NCBI GenBank assembly: GCA_020629115.1
Contig: JAHDDY010000022.1
Span: 2,719 to 47,905 of the forward strand
Direction: 5' to 3'
Origin: Paracoccaceae bacterium
GTDB lineage: Bacteria; Pseudomonadota; Alphaproteobacteria; Rhodobacterales; Rhodobacteraceae
DNA: 45,187 nt
Below, piece by piece: positions 24,670-32,984 of the stretch. Under the pieces are notes generated by a model. It had not been told where the DNA came from and ran no database searches. It worked only from the letters and a program-made list of their open reading frames with translations. Numbering within the stretch: position 1 is the first letter of the stretch; each line of letters begins with the position of its first letter. Made by a program: the position numbers and the translations under genes.

Positions 24670-24710
24670 GTAGAACCGTCCACCGACAGCCTGTTCAGGG
24701 AATATCCGCG

Positions 24711-25220
24711 ATGCGCCTCGCCCTAGCCAGTCTCCTCTGCGCCCTCCTCGCCACCACCGCCGCCCCGGCGCAGCAGGCCACCCTGCCCGCCTCCTCGCTG
24801 AAGGCGACCCACGGATCGTGGGAGGTGTGGTGCTACGGCGAGGGCGACTGCATCATGACGCAGCTGCACCGGCGCTCGACCGAGACGGCGGATGCGGTCT
24901 TCACCGTGTTCAAGCCGAAGGGGCTGCAGGACGAGCGCGGCCTGCCGGTCCAGGCGCTTGCGGAGATCGTGGTGCCGCTCGGGGTCTTCCTGCCCGGCGC
25001 GCTGGGCCTGCAGATCGACACGAACGAGCCGCGCGCGGTGCCGTTCGAGCGGTGCATCCCCGATGGATGCGTCGTGCGCGCGCCCATCGCCCCGGCCATG
25101 CTCGACCAGATGCGGGCGGGGGCGACGGCCAACCTCATCGTGTCGCCCGCCCCGGACGAGCGGGTCAAGCTGCCCATCTCGCTGAACGGCTTCACGGCGG
25201 CGTTCGACAGCCTGCCGTAG
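24711..25220 (+). CDS. Invasion-associated locus B (IalB) family secreted protein
   Basis: A 169-residue exported protein. Signal peptide at about 1-21 (RLALASLLCALLATTAAPAQ). The mature part starts with the family signature THGSWEVWCYGEGDCIMTQ and continues with VPLGVFLPGALGLQID and the paired-cysteine segment FERCIPDGCVVRAPI. IalB-type proteins are common and often multi-copy in free-living alphaproteobacteria. The name comes from Bartonella, and no pathogenic role is implied. Function in the envelope is not established. The gene ends seven bases from the convergent ketoacyl synthase. Confidence 0.85.
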   Translation: MRLALASLLCALLATTAAPAQQATLPASSLKATHGSWEVWCYGEGDCIMTQLHRRSTETADAVFTVFKPKGLQDERGLPVQALAEIVVPLGVFLPGALGLQIDTNEPRAVPFERCIPDGCVVRAPIAPAMLDQMRAGATANLIVSPAPDERVKLPISLNGFTAAFDSLP

Positions 25221-25227
25221 GTCTCGG

Positions 25228-26442
25228 TCAGGCGGCGTGACGCCGGACGGCGAGCACGGCGTTCAGCCCGCCGAAGGCGAAGGAATTGGAGAGCGCGCAG
25301 GGCACGTCCGCCATGCGCGCCTCGTTGGGTACCACGTCGAGGTCGCAGTCGGGGTCGGGCTGCTCGTGGTTGATCGTCGGCGGTACGATGCCGCCGTCCA
25401 GCGCTGAGAGCGTCGCCACCATCTCCAGCGCCCCCGCCGCGCCGATGCAATGCCCGTGCATCGACTTGGTGGAGGAGACCATCAGCCGGTCGGCATGCGC
25501 GCCGAACACCGTGCGGATGGCGGCGCATTCGGTCCTGTCGTTGGCCATGGTCGCGGTGCCGTGGGCGTTGACGTAGGCGACCTCCCCGCCCGCCATCCCC
25601 GCATCGTCCAGCGCCGCGCGCATGGCCCGGGCCGCCCCGTCCAGCGACGGCTGCACGATGTCGCCCGCATCCGCCGTCGCGCCGAAGCCGACGATCTCGC
25701 CGAGGACGGTCGCGCCCCGCGCCAGCGCCGCCCCGCGCTCCTCCAGCACCAGGATCGCCGCGCCCTCGCCCTGCACCATGCCCGTGCGGTTGGCGGAGAA
25801 GGGGCGGCAGGCATCGCGGGCCATCACGCGCAGGCCCTCCCATGCCTTGAGCACGCCGAAGGTGAGGCCCGATTCCGCGCCCCCCGTCACGGCGGCATCG
25901 ACCATGCCCGCGCGGATCATGTGGAAGGCCTGTCCGATGGCGTGGTTCGAGGAGGCGCAGGCGGTCGAGACCGTCCAGGTCGGGCCCTTGAGACCGTGGT
26001 CCATGCTGATCCAGCTCGACGGCGCGTTCGCCATCAGCTTCGGCACGGTGAAGGGATGCACGCGCGGCTTGTTCTCGCGGTAGAGCAGGCGGTAGTTGTC
26101 GTCCTGGGTATGCTGTCCGCCCATCGAGGAGCCGATGACGGTGGCGGTGCGCAGGGCCAGCGCCTCGTCGAAGGCGATGCCGGCGCGGTCCACCGCCTCG
26201 GCGGTGGCGGTCAGCGCCATCTGGGTCACCCGGTCGCGCAGGGACAGTTCGTTGCGGGTGAAGCGGGCGGTGCCGTCATAGGACTTCGCCTCGGCGGCGA
26301 TGCCGATGCTCAGGCCCTCGGTGGGGATCAGCTCGATGGGACCGATGCCCGAGCGTCCGGCGCGAAGGGCCGCGACATGGGCCTCGTACCCGATGCCGAG
26401 CGCGGAGACCACGCCCGCTCCGGTAACGACAACCCGTCGCAT
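25228..26442 (-). CDS. Beta-ketoacyl-ACP synthase II-like enzyme of the lpxD operon
   Basis: A 404-residue FabF-type condensing enzyme. It shows the catalytic triad of the family: Cys in VSTACASSNHA, His in VNAHGTATMAND and His in STKSMHGHCIGAAG, plus the C-terminal NSFAFGGLNAVL. It is the last gene of an operon with a dedicated acyl carrier protein and lpxD. It therefore probably elongates a special acyl chain, for example for lipid A, rather than serving housekeeping fatty acid synthesis. The ATG at 26442 gives the standard MRRVVVTGAG start. It lies seven bases after the acp stop. Confidence 0.92.
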   Translation of the reverse strand: MRRVVVTGAGVVSALGIGYEAHVAALRAGRSGIGPIELIPTEGLSIGIAAEAKSYDGTARFTRNELSLRDRVTQMALTATAEAVDRAGIAFDEALALRTATVIGSSMGGQHTQDDNYRLLYRENKPRVHPFTVPKLMANAPSSWISMDHGLKGPTWTVSTACASSNHAIGQAFHMIRAGMVDAAVTGGAESGLTFGVLKAWEGLRVMARDACRPFSANRTGMVQGEGAAILVLEERGAALARGATVLGEIVGFGATADAGDIVQPSLDGAARAMRAALDDAGMAGGEVAYVNAHGTATMANDRTECAAIRTVFGAHADRLMVSSTKSMHGHCIGAAGALEMVATLSALDGGIVPPTINHEQPDPDCDLDVVPNEARMADVPCALSNSFAFGGLNAVLAVRRHAA

Positions 26443-26449
26443 CAATCCC

Positions 26450-26716
26450 TCAATCCTTCTCCGCCACGAGCCGGATCACCCCGTCCTCGACGGCCCTGAC
26501 CGTCGAGATGTCGAACTCGTCGGAATTGGGTTCGTTGGCGTTGTAGGGGACGGAGACGCCGAACTGCTCCTCGATGGCGAAGACGATCTCGACCAGCCCG
26601 AGCGAATCGAGACCCAGATCGTCCATGGTGGAGTCGCTCGACACCTGCTCCACGTCGATCATCGCCTGCTCGGCGATGATGGCGCGAACCTGCTGGCGTA
26701 TCTCGTCATCGGTCAT
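26450..26716 (-). CDS. Dedicated acyl carrier protein
   Basis: An 88-residue ACP with the phosphopantetheine serine Ser38 in DDLGLDSLGLVEIVFAIEEQFG. The C-terminal half (PNSDEFDISTVRAVEDGV) is longer and less acidic than that of the primary AcpP. It recalls specialised ACPs such as AcpXL, which carries very-long-chain acyl groups for lipid A in rhizobia. Its place between lpxD and a ketoacyl synthase supports a lipid A or envelope lipid role. It is not the housekeeping AcpP, which normally lies in a fabD-fabG-acpP-fabF cluster. Confidence 0.88.
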   Translation of the reverse strand: MTDDEIRQQVRAIIAEQAMIDVEQVSSDSTMDDLGLDSLGLVEIVFAIEEQFGVSVPYNANEPNSDEFDISTVRAVEDGVIRLVAEKD

Positions 26717-26771
26717 CGACGTGTTCCCCGGTCGTTCAAGACGCCCTCCATCCGCGCAGGCAATAGACCGA

Positions 26772-27869
26772 TTACCCGTCGCTGTCCATTGAGGAAAGCC
26801 GTTTTTTCAGCGCGTCCACCGTCTGCATCAGGCGCGGAAGGCGGCGCAGGGCCATGACCGAGCGCACCGCCTCGTCGCGCGGCACGGCCGGCACGCCCAT
26901 GACGATGGAGCGGCCCTTCACGTTGCTGGCGACGGCCGAGGCGGCGGCGACGAGCACGTCCGAGCCGATCCTCACATGGTCGGCCACCCCCACCTTGCCG
27001 CCCAGCACCACCCGGTCGCCGATCTCGGCGCTGCCCGCGACGCCGACCTGGGCGCAGAGCATGCACAGGCCGCCGATCGAGACGTTGTGGCCGATCTGCA
27101 CGAGGTTGTCGATCTTGGTGCCCGAACCGATGCGGGTGTCGCGCAGGGTGCCCCGGTCGATCGTCGTGCCCGCCCCGATCTCCACGTCGTCGCCCAGGGT
27201 GACGGCGGCGAGCGAGTGGATGCGGGCGAGGGCGAGGTTCTGCGCGGCGGATTCGCTGCCGCCCCCCGCCCTGGCCGCCTCGACCGCGCCCGCGTCGGGG
27301 GTGACGAAGGAGAAGCCGTCCGCCCCGATCACCGCGTTCTGGTGGATGACGGCCCGCGCGCCGACGGTGACCCGGCTGGCGATGCGCGCGCCCGCATGGA
27401 CGAGCGCGCCCGCGCCGAGGGTCGCGCCCTCGCCGACGGAGACGTGCGCGTAGAGCCGGCTGTCCGCGCCGATGCGCGCGCCGGCGGCGACGTGGACGAA
27501 CGGCCCGATGCGCGTCCCCTCGCCGATCTCGGCCCCCGGCTCGACCGCGGCGGATGGATGGATGCCCGGTGCCAGCGCGTCGGGCGCGTCGAAGGCGCGG
27601 GTGACGTGGGCCATGGCATAGCGCGGGCGCGGGGCGAGGATCGCCGCCTCCAGCCCCGCCGCGCGCCAGTCCGCCCCTTCGGCCACCAGGGCCGCCCGGG
27701 CCGTTCCCGGCACGATCCTCTTCAGGAAATCGGGCGAGCTGGCCATCACCAGCGCGTCGGGGGTCGCCGCCGCCGGATGGACGAGGCCGCCGACGCGGAT
27801 ATCGCCGTCCCCCTCGAAGCGCGCGCCGAGGGCGGCGGCGAGGGCGGCGACGGCATGGGTCTCGGGCAT
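26772..27869 (-). CDS. lpxD: UDP-3-O-acylglucosamine N-acyltransferase LpxD
   Basis: A 365-residue LpxD that adds the N-linked hydroxyacyl chain in lipid A synthesis. The N-terminal uridine-binding domain (about 1-100) has [15 protein letters not shown]. About 100-330 form a left-handed beta helix of hexapeptide repeats ([20 protein letters not shown] and so on). The conserved histidine lies in [16 protein letters not shown]. The C-terminal helix ends [11 protein letters not shown]. lpxD is usually in a bamA-fabZ-lpxA cluster; this copy is instead linked to an ACP and a condensing enzyme, so it may be a second, special-chain LpxD. Confidence 0.9.
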   Translation of the reverse strand: MPETHAVAALAAALGARFEGDGDIRVGGLVHPAAATPDALVMASSPDFLKRIVPGTARAALVAEGADWRAAGLEAAILAPRPRYAMAHVTRAFDAPDALAPGIHPSAAVEPGAEIGEGTRIGPFVHVAAGARIGADSRLYAHVSVGEGATLGAGALVHAGARIASRVTVGARAVIHQNAVIGADGFSFVTPDAGAVEAARAGGGSESAAQNLALARIHSLAAVTLGDDVEIGAGTTIDRGTLRDTRIGSGTKIDNLVQIGHNVSIGGLCMLCAQVGVAGSAEIGDRVVLGGKVGVADHVRIGSDVLVAAASAVASNVKGRSIVMGVPAVPRDEAVRSVMALRRLPRLMQTVDALKKRLSSMDSDG

Positions 27870-27899
27870 GGGGTCTCTCCGGCGCGGACGGCCCCCGCG

Positions 27900-29498
27900 T
27901 CAGGAATTGGCCTGCATGGCCCGCGCGAGGATCTCGTCGCGCTTGTACACGTCCTCGCGGAAATTGAGAACACCCGCCTCGTCCACCCAGGCCGTCATGT
28001 AGAGCAGCGTGATGGGGATGGGCCGGTCGAGGGGGACGTTCGTCTCGCGCCCGTGGGCCAGCGTCTCGTCGATCAGCGTGCCGGGGTCCTCCACCTGGTC
28101 CGACAGGAGCAGCCAGGCCAGCGCGAAGGGCCGCTCGACGCGCACGCAGCCGTGGCTGAACGCCCGGCTGGACGAGGCGAAGAGGTGCTTCGAGGGCGTG
28201 TCGTGGAGATAGACGTTGTAGCCGTTCGGGAACATGAATTTCACGTTCCCCAGCGCGTTGCCGGGTCCGGGCCGCTGGACCACCGAATAGGGCGCGACCG
28301 TCTCGGGGGTCAGCGCCTGCCAGTCCACGGTGGCGGGATCGACCTTCTTGCCGCCGCGCAGCAGGATCATGTCGTTGCGGTCGAGGAAGGTCGGGTCCTT
28401 CTGCATGTCGGCCAGGATCTCGCGCCGGATGATGCTCTTGGGCACCGTCCAGGTCGGGTTCAGGACGAGATAGCTCATGTGATCGTCGAATTCGGGCGTC
28501 TGGAGGCGGCGCTCCGTCTGGCCGATGACGACCCGGGCGTCGTGGACGGGCGCGCTGGCGTCGTCGTAGACGGTCATGCGGAAATCGGGCTGGTTCACCT
28601 CGATCCGCCGCCCGTGCAGCTGCCCCTGCCGCCAGCGCAGGCGCTCCAGGTTGAGCATCGCCTGGGCGAGGCGCATCTGGATGGGCGCGTTGAGCGCGCG
28701 CAGGGTGGCCGGGCCGGCGATGCCGTCGGCGGTCAGGCCGTGGCGCTTCTGGAAGGCGGCGACCGCGCCCATCAGGCGCTCGTCATAGGCGGCGATATCG
28801 GGATCGGGCGAGACGCCGGACAGGTCCGGCTCCGGCGCGAGGTCGCCCATCGCCATCAGCCGCCGCCGCAGGGTGGCGATGTCGGCCGAGGAGTCGCCCG
28901 GCGTCAGGCTCGACGAACGGACCGGCTCGCCCCAGCCGCCCCGGCGCACCTGATCCGTCAGGCGCATGACGGCGGCGCGCAGGTGGCGGTAGCGCAGGTT
29001 CGCCGGGGCCAGCCCGTCGAGCAGCAGCTCCACGTCCCCCGTCCGCGCGGCCCGGCGGAGCAGTTCGTCGAGATCGGCCCGGGCCGGGTCGACGTTGACT
29101 CGGCGTTCGAGCGCCTTGGGATCGACCATCCCCGAGACCAGATCGCCCGCATAGCGCAGGTAGGCGACGGACAGCGCCCGCTCCAGCGCCCGCGCCGCGC
29201 CCTCCTCCGGCATCGCCGCGAAGGCCGCGAGCCGGTCGCGCAGGCCCTCAACGTCGTAGCGCGAGGGGGACAGGCCGTGCGTCGGGGCGTCCTCCAGCCG
29301 GGTCAGCAGCGCCTCGGCCCGCGACACGTCCCCCGGCCCGCGCACCCACAGGGCGGGCGCGCCGGGGGTGGAGGCGTAGAGATCGAACGCCGCGCCGGGG
29401 GGATCGTAGGCGCTCTGGAGCGCGGCCCCGCCCGCCGGATCGGCGGCTCCGACCATCGTCGCATGCACCGGCCCGGCGGCTAACAGGCCCAGCGTCAT
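27900..29498 (-). CDS. L,D-transpeptidase (YcbB/LdtD-like)
   Basis: About 532 residues with a short hydrophobic export signal (MTLGLLAAGPVHA). A TTG at 29513 would add LRAIL and give a better signal peptide, so the start is uncertain. An alpha-helical scaffold region is followed by a peptidoglycan-binding domain (GAVAAFQKRHGLTADGIAGP, about 295-320). The YkuD catalytic domain has HGCVRVERP, with the nucleophilic Cys in SHGCVR. These enzymes make 3-3 crosslinks in peptidoglycan in the periplasm. It is the first gene of the operon with lpxD, acp and the ketoacyl synthase, and is divergent from the DUF882 gene. Confidence 0.9.
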   Translation of the reverse strand: MTLGLLAAGPVHATMVGAADPAGGAALQSAYDPPGAAFDLYASTPGAPALWVRGPGDVSRAEALLTRLEDAPTHGLSPSRYDVEGLRDRLAAFAAMPEEGAARALERALSVAYLRYAGDLVSGMVDPKALERRVNVDPARADLDELLRRAARTGDVELLLDGLAPANLRYRHLRAAVMRLTDQVRRGGWGEPVRSSSLTPGDSSADIATLRRRLMAMGDLAPEPDLSGVSPDPDIAAYDERLMGAVAAFQKRHGLTADGIAGPATLRALNAPIQMRLAQAMLNLERLRWRQGQLHGRRIEVNQPDFRMTVYDDASAPVHDARVVIGQTERRLQTPEFDDHMSYLVLNPTWTVPKSIIRREILADMQKDPTFLDRNDMILLRGGKKVDPATVDWQALTPETVAPYSVVQRPGPGNALGNVKFMFPNGYNVYLHDTPSKHLFASSSRAFSHGCVRVERPFALAWLLLSDQVEDPGTLIDETLAHGRETNVPLDRPIPITLLYMTAWVDEAGVLNFREDVYKRDEILARAMQANS

Positions 29499-29664
29499 TA
29501 AAATTGCCCGCAATGAAACGGTGTACGGACAACCCGGTAAAGGAAAGCGCAAGGCCCCTTTGCGATAGTCGGGATTGCAGCGCGGTGCACCCGGGGGGGA
29601 TGGCACCGACGCGGCATCGGCGGCATCGCCGGTGCGCAACAAGACCGCTTTGGGGGACACGTTC

Positions 29665-30225
29665 ATGTCAGTCACACCGCTACTCCGTTCCGCCTGCACC
29701 CGGCGCAGCCTCGTCACCGGCATCGCTGCCGGTCTGCTGCTCTGCCCGTTTCGCAGCGTATCGGCGCGCGTCGGTGATCTTCGACGCATCAACCTTTACA
29801 ACCCGCGAACGGACGAACGCTTTGATGACATATATTACGTCCATGGTGAATACATTCCCGATGCGATGGCCCGGCTCGATCATCTCCTGCGGGATTTCCG
29901 CACCAACGAGATGAAGCACATGGACCCGCGCGCCATCGATATCGTCTCGGCGACGCAGTACATCATCGGCCACGACCGTCCGTTCTCGGTCATCTCCGGC
30001 TTCCGCTCGAAGCGCACCAACGAGGCCCTGCGCCGACGCTCCAGCGGGGTGGCGAAGAAGTCGTTCCACGTCAAGGGGATGGCCATGGATCTGCGCATGG
30101 AGGGCGTCGACGTGAAGACCATCGCCGATGTGGGCCGGACGCTCGATTCGGGGGGCGTGGGCCGCTACACCAAGTCCAACTTCGTCCATCTGGACAGCGG
30201 CCCGGTCCGCGCCTGGGGACGGTAG
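29665..30225 (+). CDS. Tat-exported DUF882 (M15/MepK-like) murein hydrolase
   Basis: A 186-residue protein with a twin-arginine-type signal (TRRSLVTGIAAGLLLCP, about 12-28). The DUF882 domain has the metal-binding signature SFHVKGMAMDLRM (HxxGxAxD) and a later histidine in FVHLDSG, as in M15-type zinc peptidases. The E. coli relative MepK cleaves 3-3 crosslinks, the product of L,D-transpeptidases. The pairing with the divergent L,D-transpeptidase gene 166 bases away is therefore functionally sensible. ATG at 29665 preceded by GGGGGACAC. Confidence 0.88.
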   Translation: MSVTPLLRSACTRRSLVTGIAAGLLLCPFRSVSARVGDLRRINLYNPRTDERFDDIYYVHGEYIPDAMARLDHLLRDFRTNEMKHMDPRAIDIVSATQYIIGHDRPFSVISGFRSKRTNEALRRRSSGVAKKSFHVKGMAMDLRMEGVDVKTIADVGRTLDSGGVGRYTKSNFVHLDSGPVRAWGR

Positions 30226-30251
30226 GGACCGCACCCGGCGCGTCGAAAGGA

Positions 30252-30278
30252 AGCGCCCCTCCAGGGTAGCGCCCCTCC
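30252..30278. repeat. 11-bp direct repeat in the DUF882/redoxin gap
   Basis: AGCGCCCCTCC occurs at 30252-30262 and again at 30268-30278, five bases apart, between two convergent genes. Nothing indicates a function; it may be a small tandem duplication. Confidence 0.6.
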
Positions 30279-30295
30279 CGTGTCACGATTGCGTG

Positions 30296-30313
30296 GGCTT
30301 GCCCGCAAGCCTT
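30296..30313. terminator. Possible shared terminator between convergent DUF882 and redoxin genes
   Basis: GGCTTG-CCCG-CAAGCC is a six-pair hairpin followed by TT on the plus strand, lying between stops at 30225 and 30338. It could serve either gene. The T-run is minimal. Confidence 0.35.
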
Positions 30314-30337
30314 CGGCGGGACGGCGACCGATGATGC

Positions 30338-30853
30338 CTATGCCGTGCCGCGCGGCGGGCGGTCGTTCTCGACGGTGAAGATCATCCCGTCCAGAAGCTG
30401 ATCGAGATCGGGCCGGGCCGAGGGACCGTTGGAGACCGCGACGAGCAGCACGGTGCCGTCGGGGCGGATGCAGTAGAGACCCGGCTCCGCGAAGGGGCGG
30501 TCCGTCTCGGCCTCGCTCAGCGGCGCGCTGACATAGAGACCGAGCGCGCGCATGTGGTCCTCGGCCAGGTCGTAGCCGACGGGAAAGCGCCAGCCGTACT
30601 CGGCCACGTCCGCGCGCGCCTTCGCCTCGGTATCGGCGGAGACGGCCACGATGTCGAACCCCGCCGCCTCCCAACCCGCCTTCATGGCGTCGAGCTTGCC
30701 CGGATACGGCTTGCACCGCCCGCAATGCCTGCCGCGATAGACGACGAGCAGGGTCCAGCGCTCGCGCGCGCCACCCAGGGAGACGGGATCGCCCTGCACC
30801 GTCGGAAAGGTCATGGGCGGGATCGGCGTCCCGGCGGGGCAGAGATCGGCCAT
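30338..30853 (-). CDS. AhpC/TSA-family redoxin
   Basis: A 171-residue thioredoxin-fold protein of the peroxiredoxin/redoxin group. The active-site region LLVVYRGRHCGRCKPYPGKL has a CxxC pair. GFDIVAVSADTEAKA and YCIRPDGTVLLVAVSNG are typical of the family. It probably reduces peroxides or protein thiols in the cytosol, as no signal peptide is visible. It starts 19 bases after the remnant dctM gene and reads in the same direction, so it was probably the last gene of that operon. Confidence 0.85.
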   Translation of the reverse strand: MADLCPAGTPIPPMTFPTVQGDPVSLGGARERWTLLVVYRGRHCGRCKPYPGKLDAMKAGWEAAGFDIVAVSADTEAKARADVAEYGWRFPVGYDLAEDHMRALGLYVSAPLSEAETDRPFAEPGLYCIRPDGTVLLVAVSNGPSARPDLDQLLDGMIFTVENDRPPRGTA

Positions 30854-30872
30854 GGAGAGGCTCCTTGGAGTG

Positions 30873-31831
30873 TCAGCCGAGCAGTGCCGGCAGGGTCAGC
30901 GAGATCGCCGGAATGAAGGTGATGAGCATCAGCGCGGCGAAGATGGCGAGGTAGAACGGCCAGATCGTGCGCACCGCCAGCTCGATGGGCAGCCGCCCGA
31001 CCGCGCAGCCGACGAAGAGGCACGACCCGACGGGCGGCGTGCATAGGCCCAGGTTGGCGATCCTCATGATGCCGAACTGCAGCGGGTCCATCCCAAGCGC
31101 GCTCGCCACCGGCAGGAAGATCGGCGTGCAGATCAGGATCAGCGCGGACATGTCCATGATCATCCCGAGGATCAGCAGGACGGCGTTGATCATCAGGAGG
31201 ATCGCGATGGGATTCTCGGTTATCCCCGTCAGCAGGTCGACCATGCGCGACGGCACCTGATAGAAGGTCAGCATGTAGGCGAAGGCCCCGGCGCAGGCGA
31301 TGAGAATCATCACCATGGCGGTGGTGCGCACCGACTGGCGCCCCCCGCCGCGATGGCGAAGATGATCATGTTGTGGCTCGGCGGGATGACGATGCCGGCG
31401 ATGGAGGAGGTGACGTTCACGTTCACGGCGTAATCCGCGTCGTAGCCCTTCTCCTTCATCACCGGCACCAGGATCGAGCCGAGGGCCGAGATATCCGCCA
31501 CCGCCGAGCCGGAGATGCCGCCGAACAGCATCGAGGAAAAGACGTTCACGATGCCGAGGCCGCCGCGCACGGCCCCCACCGCCGCCGAGGCGAAGCGCAC
31601 CAGCCGCATGGCGATGCCGCCGTGGAACATCAGCTCCCCGGCGAAGATGAAGAACGGGATGGCCATCAGCGAGAAGACGTTGATGCCCGAGATGATGCGC
31701 TGGAATCCGACCACGAGGGGCAGCCCCTCAAACCAGAAGGCCGCAATGGCGGATATCCCGAGGGCGAAGGCGACCGGCGTGCCGATGGCGACGCAGACGG
31801 CGAAGAGGCCCAGAAGCAGCGCGAGTCCCAT
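30873..31831 (-). pseudogene. dctM: TRAP transporter large permease DctM, internally deleted and frameshifted
   Basis: The N-terminal part (from ATG 31831; GLALLLGLFAVCVAIGTP to SHNMIIFAIAAGG) is a normal DctM start. At about 31335-31341 the frame breaks. Translation resumes one frame over at QSVRTTAMVMILIACAG, which belongs near the C-terminal third, and runs to 30873. About 105 residues of the usual roughly 425 are missing between the two parts, so a deletion of around 300 bases explains both the gap and the frameshift. Several transmembrane helices are lost. The protein cannot be a working TRAP permease as it stands. Confidence 0.88.
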
Positions 31832-31840
31832 GGGCGTCCC

Positions 31841-32236
31841 CTACTGAAAGTCGTCGCGGCGCGCGTCGCGCCCGTAGGCGAGGCGCAGAAGGTGGCTGAG
31901 CGAGAACAGGAGGATCAGCGCGCCCCCGACCGTCAGCGGCGGCGAGCGCAGCCCTTCGGGAATCTGGATCAGCGGGATCATCGACCCCCACTTGAAGATC
32001 GTCAGCTTCAGCCCGAACCAGAACATCAGCGCCCCGAACCCCGCGAGCAACAGGTCGGTGAGCACGACCAGCACGGCGTGCAGGCGCGGCGGTCCCGTCG
32101 TGCGCAGCATGTTGACCGCCAGATGCGAATTCTCGTGCACCCCCACGGCGGCCCCGAGAAAGGCGATGACCATCACCAGCAGCAGCAGCAGCGCCGCCTG
32201 CTCCACCCAGGTCGGCGTCGCGTTCAGCACGTAGCG
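31841..32236 (-). pseudogene. dctQ: TRAP transporter small permease DctQ, 5' truncated and fused to dctP
   Basis: The open frame from LNATPTWVEQAALLLLLVM to RDARRDDFQ is the later part of DctQ, with three of its four usual membrane helices. The expected start and first helix are missing. Upstream in the same frame come the last residues of DctP (VNEIADKGTFQDAMKPVYGRYV). The tripeptide RYV fits both the end of DctP and the segment before LNA in DctQ, so the deletion probably joined the genes there (about 32228-32236). Confidence 0.8.
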
Positions 32237-32870
32237 CCCGTAGACCGGCTTCATCGCGTCCTGGAACGTGCCCTTGTCGGCGATCTCGTTGACCGTCACG
32301 CCCGCCGCGACCACCTTCCCCCGGCTCGCCGCCTCGCGCTCGGCCCACGGCTCGCGCCGCCTCGGCCGCCGCCGCGCTCACGGCCTCCTGCATCTCCTCC
32401 GACAGGCCGTCATAGACGTCGGTATTGATGCACAGGCATTCGGGGATGATGAGGTGCTGGCTCAGCGAGTAGTGGTCGGCGACCTCGTAATGGTCGGTCG
32501 ATTCGCAGGACGACCAGTTGTTCTCCGCCCCGTCGACCACGCCGGTCTTGAGCACCTGATAGACCTCGGCGAAGGCCATGGGCGAGGGGTTGCCGCCCAT
32601 CTCGGCGATCATGCCCGAGCAGAGGTCGTTGTTCATCACGCGGACCTTTATGCCCTCCACGTCGCCGGGGGCCTCGATGCCCTTGCCCTTGGCGTTGTAG
32701 AAGGAGCGCGCGCCCGCGTCGAACCAGGCAGGCGGCATGATGCCCTTGGCGGCCATGCCGTCGGCGATCATCTGCCCGCCCTCGCCTTCGAGCACGCAGA
32801 ACATGTGGGTCATATCCTTGAAGATGAACGGCGGCGAGGCGACGTTCGCCTCCGCCGCGCCGGAATTCGG
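32229..32870 (-). pseudogene. dctP: TRAP transporter substrate-binding protein DctP, 5' truncated and frameshifted
   Basis: From about 32870 the minus strand encodes the middle of a DctP protein (SGAAEANVASPPFIFKDMTHM, GIKVRVMNNDL, FAEVYQVLKTGVVDGAENNW, YSLSQHLIIPE). The signal peptide and roughly the first 100 residues are absent. The sequence before the remnant is the terminator hairpin of the SDR gene. Within 32345-32362 a one-base shift moves the frame: AAAAEAAR continues as EREAASRGKVVAAGV one frame over. The end is fused into dctQ. Similar binding proteins capture organic acids, including uronates, and the neighbours suggest a uronate. Confidence 0.85.
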
Positions 32871-32899
32871 CACGCGATTCCGGTTCGTGAACAAGGATG

Positions 32900-32932
32900 C
32901 CCCGCGCCGGGAGAAGCCCCCCCGGCGCGGGG
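32900..32932 (-). terminator. Terminator hairpin after the SDR gene
   Basis: CCCCGCGCCGGG (32900-32911) and CCCGGCGCGGGG (32921-32932) form a perfect 12-pair stem with a nine-base loop, 52 bases past the stop of the minus-strand SDR gene. On that strand it is followed by CATCCTTGTT. The broken dctP begins right behind it, so the remnant now lies beyond a terminator. Confidence 0.6.
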
Positions 32933-32984
32933 CGGAACGGTCGATGGGGCGCCCGGCAGGGGGGGCAGGCCCGCCCCTCCCCGC

